Shown one piece after another: positions 8,619 to 15,979 of a stretch of DNA of 15,979 nt. The DNA comes from Amoebophrya sp. AT5.2 (lineage: Eukaryota > Sar > Dinophyceae > Syndiniales > Amoebophryaceae). The notes below the pieces were generated by a model, which saw nothing but the letters and a program-made list of their open reading frames with translations, did no database searches and was not told where the DNA came from. The position numbers and the translations under genes were made by a program. The stretch covers positions 1 through 15,979 of the forward strand of contig RXOD01005087.1 of NCBI GenBank assembly GCA_005223375.1. The letters run 5' to 3'. Each line of letters opens with the position of its first letter. Positions within the stretch are counted from its first letter, which is position 1.

Positions 8619-11510
8619 TTAGTACTGAAAGGTGGTGATCTGCCGCCCTGGAGGTGCTGCAGCCGGCTCCGCAGCCATGTCCATACCTATGAAAAGGCCA
8701 GCAATCACCAACAGCACCGCGCCGGCGATAACCAATCCCGTCCCGGCGGTGACGGTGTCCGTCGTGTCGTCACCGCCAGTCGCACCCGTGTCCGCGGCAG
8801 CTGGACTCTCCTGACGTGCAGCAGCAGAAGCAGGAGCGTCAGTCGACGCGTCGTTCACCGTCGCCGGTGCGCCGCTTCCCGCCCCCTCCGCAGTCGTCGT
8901 AGTGCTGGGAGTCGTGGGCGCCGCTGGTTGTACTTGTACTGCCGTACCTAGTAGTGCTGCTGGATGTCGTTGTCGATGTGGTTGTCACCGGCGGCGCTAC
9001 CGTCAGCGGATTGGGATCGATCCACACGCACCTTTAGTACCAGTGGTTCCCGTCCTCGCATACCGCCTTGCAACTGGCCGCGTCCACGCAAGACTTCTCC
9101 GACACCTTTTTGGCGTCCGCAATCATGCGGTAGACACAGTGCGCCAGAATGTCGTTGAGGGAGTCCCCTTGCCCAGCACACATCACCCCCGTCCCCGCTG
9201 CGGGCAGGGACGCGCCCAACGCGGCCGGTCCGCACCAGGCCTCCGGATTTACGTAGCCGCCCCTCGCCGCGTGCTCCTGCTGCTGAAGATAATCGCGACA
9301 ATTCGAGTCAACAAGCGGGTACTTCGTGTCCTGATAATCCATTGGGAATCCATGCGTGACGGTTTCGTACCTCCATGCGCACGCGCCATTGCCATCGCAC
9401 GCCGCTTGGCACTCGGCCGCTGTTGTGCACGGGGAATCTATCACCTCGTCGGTACATTCGCTGCTTGCGGTAGGAGGTGACGCGTAGCCGGCCTGAAAGC
9501 AGGCCATACTGGGAAAAAAGCCTAAGAGTGGCTTGTAAGGCCCAGCAAGTGGTTTGATTTGACCCGTTTGACCCGCTTGACCTGCGTTGACCCGTCTCTG
9601 ACAACTCCGTTTCTGAAGCGCGCGCGTTGTGGCACCAGTCTCCGACTGTGCTTCAAGCGCGTGGCGGCTTTTTTGCCGGTGTATTGCTATCGCAATTCGC
9701 GGCTTTTCGAGTACGAACACACTTCGCGACAGCTAATTGCTGAGGTCGGAACCGGAAGACGCAATAGTAAGTGTAAGGGCGAAGGCGAACTATAAAAACA
9801 CTTGCTTCTAAAATAAAAGTGCTTCGAATTCGCCCCCCTATCGGTAGACCCACGACGAACGCGGTAAGCAACATAAATTGCGTTTGCGGCACCTAGTATA
9901 ATAAATAGTATACTACGGAGGGGAAAGAAACTCACGCGCGCACGAAATACAACAATCAAAAGCAAGCGCCGCCATCTCGATGTCAACATGGATTGGCGCT
10001 TCTACGACTCACTGACACTGCCTTGCCACGGATATACTCCTGTTCTCCGCGGCCTGAACTGATAGAACAAGGCGCGCACTCGCTAGATGTTGAGGGGGCT
10101 CATCAACATCAGAGAGTCGCGCGCATCCGTGGCACGCCGCACCGCAGACGAAAACCGATGCGCTCTGTCTTTGACGCAGATGAAGACGCCGCTTGGTTTC
10201 TGCAAGATGTTGACGCGCTTCCTCTTCAGCCTGGAGGAGAGGCGGGTCGAGCTCGCGAGCAGTCGTGCAGATTTTGCTAGTCAACGGAGCCAACGCACTG
10301 GCGGACGGGTCAAACGGAGTCCAACGACAGACCACGTACGAACGAACCTCTACATATTGCTACTCCAAGGAAAGGCGGGGCCTTCCCTCCATGCACACCC
10401 ATGCAACGGATACGGTCCTTCGTTGGCATCGCACGCCGCTTGGCACGCGCCAAATGAGCCGCAATTGGAAGGGTTCAAGGTGTTGGTGCACTGGACGTTT
10501 ACCTCAGGGGGCCAACCGTAACCAGCCCCAAAGCAACCCCAGCCAGGAACGCTAAAGCCACCGGCCAACAGGTACTGGGTCGCAGGAAAGAGTGCGTTCT
10601 TCCATGCACACACGGGATTGTCATCGCACACCGATTGGCAGTTCGTGCCGCAATTGGAGTCTCGCACCGTGTTGGTGCACTCGGCGGTTACTACAGCTTC
10701 AGCGCCGTAACCGGCCGCAAAGCAACCCTTACCCGAGCGGAGATCGAACGGAGTAGAGGTAAGCTTTGTGCGCAAATGCGCGCGCTGCAAGAAAATGCTG
10801 CATTCGTCTTGGTGGTCCACAGGCGTTAAGTTGGGGCAGCTGCTCGTCATCTCGGAGCCTGCTTCATGGGACAGGAAAGCCGGGGAGCCGGAGACGAAGT
10901 CCGCGCGCGACATCTCGTCCTCCCCGTCGTTCGTCCCATACCCAACTCCAGATGCAACCGCAGCTGTCTTGTTGCTCGTCTGCAACTTCTCGACAGGATG
11001 AGGCCTTGTTTCGGCCCCGAGGATGCCCTCCTGTGAAACAATTTTTTTATAAGTAAAGTACGATATTACTCATACCAGAGTCTCAGTCGAGGGACCAGAT
11101 AGTGAAGATATTTAAGTAGGCACCGTCGTAGTCGCTGACGTCGGTGTCGACGATCTCGCCACCACCGATGAAGCCCCAGCTCCGGCTGCTTTATTCCTCT
11201 GCCGCCTCTCGGGAGGGCGAGGCGTTGGAGTGTTGGCCGCGACCTGAGTGTCGCCGGCAGCTCCCAGAACCGCAAACTGCGCGACTGGTACTTCTCGGCT
11301 ACTTGTTGATGGCTCGGCACCGGGTAAGCCCGAGCTCGACGCGCCGGAGGTCGTGGAATTCCCGTTGTCTTCGTTTTGAAGCACGCGCTGGTGATCGTGC
11401 CGCAACAACTCGTGCGGCGTACAAGAACAGCAGTGCGGATGCGAAAACGCGACAAGCTTCCCGACCAAATACAACAAGCGAGGACGGCGGGGCATGTTGA
11501 AGCTGGACAT
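8619..11510 (-). CDS. Gene B: type I-like membrane protein with four Cys-rich modules, 4 exons
   Basis: The model joins 11510-11124, 11030-10364, 9521-9041 and 8904-8619, in frame, for about 606 residues. Exon 1 (129 codons) shares CCSCTPHELLRHDHQ and an AGD(T/A)xVAAxTPTPR region with gene A. The N-terminus is only weakly hydrophobic (LLYLVGKLVAF). A further 5' exon is possible, because a pyrimidine-rich AG site lies near 11614. Modules start near residues 232, 295 and 359 with CFxAGY, followed by C-x(6-8)-C-x(2-5)-C-x3-C-x(5-11)-CAW. A fourth module is more divergent. The tail has a Thr/Ala-rich stalk, one membrane helix (GLVIAGAVLLVIAGLFIGM) and about 20 cytoplasmic residues. The introns are 93, 842 and 136 nt. 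The last removes an in-frame TAA and supplies the final Cys of module 4. It is likely a surface or secretory-pathway protein; ligand unknown. Confidence 0.7.
8899..9040 (-). other. Gene B intron 3 region with in-frame TAA and CAGCACTAC direct repeats
   Basis: The preferred intron is 9040-8905 (136 nt), starting GTACTA and ending CCCAG, with the correct phase. Its interior is open after the TAA at 9034-9036 and reads CVWIDPNPLTVAPP and then a Thr/Ser run, which looks like coding sequence. A rival reading removes 9 nt around the TAA and a separate 43-nt GT-AG intron (8947-8905). The second of these is flanked by CAGCACTAC at 8951-8959 and 8899-8907. The two readings differ by about 30 residues. 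Confidence 0.5.
9522..10363 (-). other. Gene B intron 2 (842 nt) with inverted repeats near both ends and a GACCCG minisatellite
   Basis: The splice is AT-rich at neither end: the donor is TTGGA/GTAGCA and the acceptor CTCTTAG/GC, giving the continuous frame AFPWSFFPSMACF. A perfect 12-base inverted repeat, CGGGTCAAACGG at 10306-10317 and its complement at 9564-9575, lies about 45 bases inside each end. The right arm is part of a run of four TTGACCCG-like units (about 9557-9596). A minus frame within it (10335-10009) contains the helical-looking LLQAEEEARQHLAETKRRL and might be a cassette exon, but nothing else supports that. Confidence 0.5.
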
Positions 11511-11678
11511 CACTATTGTTTTAGACAGAAGTCCCTCAACGAACCGATGGATTAGGAGATGATGTGGGACAGCAGTTGCAGGTGCAGTTGCACGCACCGG
11601 CACCGCGGCTAAAGAAAAAGATACAGATAGATACCATTCATAGGTGCTCTACTCCCGAGACCCGCCTTCGTAAATTAA

Positions 11679-12392
11679 TTGGTTATAGCAGGTGAGAAAA
11701 GTAGCCCCAGCCGTTGCGGCAACAAGCTAGAAAGACGTATAATTTTTTATTTTCTTGAAGCATACAGGCGACTCGGACTGCAGTTCTCCTCTGATGGAGC
11801 CAAGTCTTTCGCTCACCGACCGGCACCGGACCACCAACGACATCTCTCAACAAGAACTACATCCTCCACCTCTCAATCTTCGACCAGTGAGCCCCTCGTC
11901 GTCGAAGAAGCGAGTCAATGAATCAATGCCCTCAAGGAAGAACTGAAGGAGCTGGTGCAGATGGAAGCTTCAGAGCAGCCCCCCCCCCCGCGTGTTCGCG
12001 ACACAGAACACTCAGAGGCTGCAAGAAAGCCTCTACTCACGCCCTTCAAACGGACTGCCTGTGCTCAGTCATGTGCTGTCCTCTTCTGATGGCCAGGATC
12101 ACTTTCGTCGGTCTGCACGAGGTCGAGGATGATCCTCTTTCTAGTCATTTTCCTCACTCTTTTCTGGGTTTGGGCGCGGCGCTGTGGGTCGTTCTCGTTG
12201 TGCTGCGAAGGAACTACATTCATAGAACGACGAACTGAGCGTGGGCTTCTTGGATGCTTCTCCTCCTTCGCGTCATCATCTTCTGGCCGCAGCGAGAAGG
12301 AGCACGAGGACGTCCGATTGCAGCGGAGGATCCGACTGGAAGCTGCACTCTCCGAGTCCAGACGATTGGAGGCTGCGTGGACGGCTGCATGA
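11679..12392 (+). pseudogene. Possible plus-strand gene or pseudogene interrupted by TGA codons
   Basis: One plus-strand frame stays protein-like across most of the gap between genes A and B. It is broken by TGA at 11919 and again after AQSCAVLF. After the first TGA come a charged helix (ALKEELKELVQMEASEQ) and a basic stretch (RKPLLTPFKRT). After the second come a hydrophobic segment (MILFLVIFLTLFWVWARR) and another charged helix (RLQRRIRLEAALSESRRLEA). An 11-base C run near 11979-11989 is a likely place for length error or slippage. The firm genes nearby do not use TGA as a sense codon, so this is either broken, spliced in a way I cannot see, or chance. Confidence 0.2.
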
Positions 12393-12458
12393 GAAAGATG
12401 AAGAACATGCTCGACATCGTCCTCGTGAAGAAGCCAGCGCCAGGAGCGGATATTGTTT

Positions 12459-13852
12459 CTAGGTGACCACGGCGTCCTCTGGCACTTCCGGCTTCTCCGT
12501 CAGCTCTTTCCCCAACCAAATACTGCCGATGAGAAGTAACACCCCACCGATTGCCAAGGCAGCGATCCCGAAGGAGGAGGAGCCTTCCCCCGGCGCAGGA
12601 GTTGGCTCCGGCGCAGGAGTCGTCGACGACGTCGTAGCGTAGCAGCCGTAGCAGCGTATTTCGGGAGTATGCGCAACGTCAGTGGCCGTCGCACAGTCGC
12701 TCCATTTAGAACTACACCACGAGATCGGATCCGGATCCGCAACAGGTAAGTACCCGACGTCGCACGCCTGATACTGGTTGCCGATGGAGGGGTGCCCACA
12801 GCAGTCCTGCCCCAAATTGTCATTACACTTCGACTGGTCCATGAGTCCGAGAAAGGGCGTCACACACTTGTAGCAGCCGATGCCGTTGTCCCTCGATGCG
12901 CAGCTGGAACTGGTCGAACTACAATGCGTGCTCGGAGAGGGATCCGCAACAGGCTCGTACCCGTCGCTGCACGTCTGTGGCACGCCCCAGCTCGGGTGCG
13001 CACAACAGCTCTGATCAGGTTGGTCGGAACATCTGCTCTGGTCCTTCACCCGGAAGGGGGCGTAACAGCCGTAGCAGCCTATGCCATTGTCGCGGTGCGT
13101 CGCGCAGTCCGACCTTTTCGAACTGCACCAGGTGAGCGGAGCCGGATCCGGAATGGGTAAATACCCCTCCTTGCACGTCTGCTCTTCGCCGCCCCAGTTC
13201 GGATGCGCGCAACAGTCCTCGTTTTCGTTGGAACACTTCGACTGGTCCAGCACCGAATGCTGACCACTTGTCCTCTGCAGTTCCTCAACGAGAACTACCG
13301 AGGCCGGCGCAGGAAGATCGTAGTTCTCGCCGGCGTGGTCCTGCAGCGAGATTTAGTGTTACGAATATTAGAACTCAATGGATTCATTGATTGCGAAGCT
13401 TCAACGCCAACTTCATAAAAACGAATTTAAACCTGCAAAACCATGGGACGATCGGAGTCTTTTGATCATTTCTTTGATACCGTCGCATTCGACGTCGCCG
13501 ATTTCACCGGAACCGATGAAGCGGCAGCAGCTGGTGTGGCCGCTCCTTTCCCCTGCCGCCTGCTCTCGGGAGGACGACGAGGCGTTGGAGTTTTGGCGGC
13601 GACCGTAGCGTCGCCGGCAGGTCCCAGAACCGCATCAAACTGCTCTACTTCTGCTGCTCCGCGATCCAGATGCAGATCGTTTTTCGTCTTACTAGAAGTA
13701 CTTCTGCCGGGGTTCTCGTCTTGAAGAACGTGCTGGTGATCGTGCCGCAACAGCTCGTGAGGCGTGCAAGAGCAGCAGTGCGAAAATGGCACAATCCAAA
13801 GCAGTTTCCGGCCCGCCGGGGTCTTGATGTTCCGCGGACAGACCGCCATCAT
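12459..13852 (-). CDS. Gene A: type I-like membrane protein with three Cys-rich repeats, 2 exons
   Basis: The model joins 13852-13481 and 13340-12459. The intron is GT-AG, 140 nt, phase 0, and the protein about 417 residues. The start reads MMAVCPRN and is preceded in frame by a TGA. Exon 1 shares CCSCTPHELLRHDHQ and a Pro/Arg-rich linker with gene B. Exon 2 holds three repeats at residues about 156-220, 224-287 and 292-358. Each follows DQSxC-x(6)-CC-(A/G)HP-x(5-7)-Q-x-C-xx-GY-xPxxDPxPxxxC-x(6)-C, and ends (I)xCYxC. A Thr/Pro stalk (TTSSTTPAPEPTPAP), a membrane helix (FGIAALAIGGVLLLIGSIWL) and a 16-residue acidic tail follow. The even Cys spacing suggests disulphide-bonded extracellular domains. 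I do not recognise the repeat as a named domain. A surface receptor or adhesion role is inference. Confidence 0.8.
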
Positions 13853-13861
13853 CTTTGTTGC

Positions 13862-13943
13862 GGCTCTGGCTCAGGCGACGCCAACTCCAAGCCGTTTGAA
13901 GCTGAAACGCAAATCGCTCTTCACGCCGGCCTGAGCCAGAACC
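13862..13943. repeat. Inverted repeat just upstream of the gene A start
   Basis: Arms at 13862-13876 (GGCTCTGGCTCAGGC) and 13929-13943 pair at 14 of 15 positions around a 52-base spacer. The near arm is 10 bases upstream of the gene A ATG. It could fold in the 5' UTR or mark a short intron-like element of the kind seen in genes B and C. Confidence 0.75.
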
Positions 13944-14320
13944 TCAGCGAACCGACTGGCGCAGAATGAGAATTGCAATTGCATTCAAGATTGCGAGAGC
14001 AACTCTATCAATGAATTATGGATAGTACGACCGGTTCTGATCGCACTCGACCGATTTTTCATATTTGTAGGTGTTTCCTCACCAGCTCGTTTTGTCGGCT
14101 CTTTCCCTCTCGCGATGTTGCCTATTTGCTCCTTACCTTTTGCAGTGAGTTGCAGTATTCATATTGAGAATACTAGCCCTCGGCCTCGTGTGTGTCCGAT
14201 GCTCGTGGTCCAGCACCGTCGCAGGAACGGAACATTGTCGGGGCTGCGTCAACTCAATGATCCATCTTCATTATATTACGAGAATTAGACAGAAATCTCT
14301 CAAAGTCAAAAAATCCTCGT
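13944..14320. other. Intergenic stretch between genes E and A
   Basis: I see no coding frame, RNA gene or strong repeat in these roughly 380 bases. They presumably contain the gene E 3' UTR and the upstream region of gene A. Confidence 0.5.
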
Positions 14321-15535
14321 TCAGACCAAGTCCGCCCCAGTCGGCCTTTTCACGAATTCGCTCGCGGCTTCGTCGTAAAACGCGTGCAGCTTCTTCCATG
14401 ACATCTCGGTAGCGCCCCCCGTCTCCCCCACATCAACACCTACATCGCCCTCTACTCCTCCCTCCAGCCCCCCAGCACCCGGTGGACAACAGACGAACCC
14501 CAAGAATTCCGCCATCAGTATCTGTTGCGCCGACGTCGTGGTGGTCCCCCCCACACCGGCACTCCCAACCGTGAAAATCTCCCTCGCCAAATCCGCATCG
14601 AGTTGCATCTTGATCCCGCCTCCGGAAGCGGATGAGAGGCTGAACAGGGTTCGTTCGGTTTCCACGTCGGCGTCCACCATGGTCTCTTCCAGCGGGGAGA
14701 CTGTACATTTCATCTCGTGCGCTGATGTTGTTGAGGTTAAGGTTGAGGTTGGCGCTGGCGACGAGGTGGACGAGGTAACATGACTAGTAACAACGACCGG
14801 GAACGCCCCCTTCGTCTGGTGTCTCGTCTCCGTGAACTCACAGAGGTACTTGCGGCTGAGCACGAACCGCACTTTGGCCTTGTACTCGAGATCCGTCACG
14901 AAAGAACGGGAGAGAATCCGCAGGTCGGAAACCTGCCGAAAGAACAAGAATGATGAACATAGAACATGATAGTAGTAGTAAATAATTTCCCGACTTCTTC
15001 GATCAGTCCTATGACCGCGGGCTGGCGATGGACGACGAGCCCCCTGCTCATGATCAGACATAATCATACGATGCTTCGATCGACTGATCGATACATGGTA
15101 GCTTTGTACTTTTACTTTTTTTAGAAGCAAAAATGAATAGAAGGACCAGCTCTTTGAAGACGGGGGACTTGCTTCGTTCGGCCCAGTCCAGCATTCGCTG
15201 CCGCTGCTGGACTGGGCCGAACGAAGCAAGTCCCCGGTCTTCAAAGAAAGTCTGTGTCTGATAGCAGCAATACTTTACTGTCACGACTGATCGATAGTAC
15301 GTTTACGTAGTTTTACCTAGCAATGAAAGGATAGAAGTACCAGTTCTTTGAAGACGGGGGACTTGCTTCGTTCGGCCCAGTCCAGCATGCGCTGCCGCAA
15401 GGGCTTCTGCTGGTTCTCCTGGTTCGCCGTCGGCTGCTGGCTGTCGGGGAGCATGTCTTCGCTCTTTTCGCTGTCGGACGACAACCCCTCGAGGTCCTCA
15501 ACCTCCATCGAGCAGCCGGCATGCTCGAAATACAT
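14321..15535 (-). CDS. Gene E: orphan protein, 2 exons
   Basis: The model joins 15535-15341 and 14932-14321 by a GT-AG phase-0 intron of 408 nt, for about 268 residues. The start reads MYFEHAGCSMEVEDLEG. An AG precedes the ATG closely, so an earlier exon cannot be excluded. Exon 1 is acidic and Ser/Gln-rich and ends with RQRMLDWAERSKSPVFKEL. Exon 2 begins VSDLRILSRSFVTDLEYKAK, continues with VRFVLSRKYLCEF, then has a Thr/Ser-rich stretch and a Gly/Val-rich acidic stretch, and ends SWKKLHAFYDEAASEFVKR. There is no signal peptide or membrane segment, so it is probably cytosolic or nuclear. I do not recognise the family. The intron contains two copies of the end of exon 1, one inverted and one direct. 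Confidence 0.68.
15137..15401. repeat. Exon 1 sequence of gene E repeated in its own intron: direct copy plus inverted copy
   Basis: The stretch 15137-15203 repeats 15331-15397 (exon 1 end plus donor region) in the same orientation with only a few differences. Directly next to it, 15205-15246 is the inverse of 15152-15193 with one mismatch in 42 bases. The loop between them is 11 bases. The intron therefore holds a 42-bp hairpin whose sequence matches the gene's own exon 1. The direct copy also keeps a potential GT donor (GAGCTG/GTCCTT). Confidence 0.9.
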
Positions 15536-15668
15536 CTTTTTTCTTTAGAAATTTAAGCAGTTTGTTATATTGGCGGTGTTGGTGTACAGTTCTAGGAATG
15601 TACTAGGTCAACTGATGCTTTGCGATTGCGAGAAGGAGATCTGAGTTGTACGGCTAGGCAGAAGATCT

Positions 15669-15899
15669 TGCCATCCTCGATATCCATCGATTGAAGAGGA
15701 CGAACCAGTGCGTGGCCGAAAACGTTTTTGTGTTCGCAGCTCTCGGCTTTCCAAGAAGAGGAGCCGCAACCAGTGGCGCAAGCCGCGGCTCTCCCATCTG
15801 CTCTCCGAACAGCAGACGCGTCAATTTCTGCACGAGGCTATTTCAACAAATGGAAATTCATTAATCCGCGCCTTCGAGGACGAGATATTCTCGAAATAA
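15669..15899 (+). CDS. Possible terminal exon of a plus-strand gene
   Basis: A plus-strand frame open from about 15669 to a TAA at 15897-15899 is rich in Arg, Lys and Ser. It reads SIEEDEPVRGRKR, later RLSHLLSEQQTRQFLHEAI and finally SLIRAFEDEIFSK. Its composition is more protein-like than the other frames here. A possible AG acceptor lies at 15658-15660. No start codon of the usual kind is present, so it would be a 3' exon of a gene read away from gene E. It may also be chance. No family recognised. Confidence 0.25.
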   Translation, partial: CHPRYPSIEEDEPVRGRKRFCVRSSRLSKKRSRNQWRKPRLSHLLSEQQTRQFLHEAISTNGNSLIRAFEDEIFSK

Positions 15900-15979
15900 T
15901 GTCGACGATGTAAATAAGGCGCCGTAGTACTAACCTCAGCATGAGTGTGAGTCGACATTTCGTTCCGCTCCGTCGCGCC

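Noticed and set aside
9653..9892. Minus-strand frame with a hydrophobic start (FMLLTAFVVGLPIGG) as a separate small gene.
   Set aside because: It lies inside gene B intron 2 in AT-rich sequence and shows no domain or conserved pattern.
8619..13852. A changed genetic code with stop codons read as amino acids, as described in one Amoebophrya lineage.
   Set aside because: Long exons of genes A to E are unbroken, Trp is TGG, and the few in-frame stops are explained by introns.

Overview
The window looks like nuclear DNA of a protist eukaryote. It has intron-split genes, no bacterial operon signals, Cys-rich and low-complexity surface proteins, and five gene models in a row on the minus strand. 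One-directional gene strings, mixed canonical and non-canonical introns, and introns bounded by direct repeats with inverted repeats inside them are known from dinoflagellates, and the last trait from the syndinian parasite Amoebophrya. I therefore suggest an alveolate of the dinoflagellate or syndinian type. This rests on gene architecture, not on a recognised marker gene.

Layout on the minus strand, in the order of transcription (right to left). Gene E (15535-14321, 2 exons) is an orphan soluble protein whose intron holds a 42-bp fold-back made from its own exon 1. Gene A (13852-12459, 2 exons) is a membrane-anchored protein with three Cys-rich repeats. Gene B (11510-8619, 4 exons) is a membrane-anchored protein with a different Cys-rich repeat but the same first exon as gene A. 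Gene C (7742-3207, 5 exons) is a large multi-pass membrane protein with a long Ser/Arg-rich loop, interrupted by several introner-like introns. Gene D (2606-64, 4 exons) is an orphan with one N-terminal membrane segment. It may run past the left edge. Every proposed splice keeps the reading frame. Two weak plus-strand candidates lie at about 11679-12392 and 15669-15899.

The most unusual content is in two places. First, introns of genes B, C and E carry inverted repeats, flanking direct repeats, and copies of neighbouring exon sequence that differ only at synonymous positions. Second, genes A and B look like a tandem family of surface proteins in which a shared N-terminal exon is joined by a phase-0 intron to different Cys-rich ectodomains. 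No RNA genes, CRISPR arrays, transposase genes or bacterial regulatory sites were found. All functions beyond membrane topology are inference.
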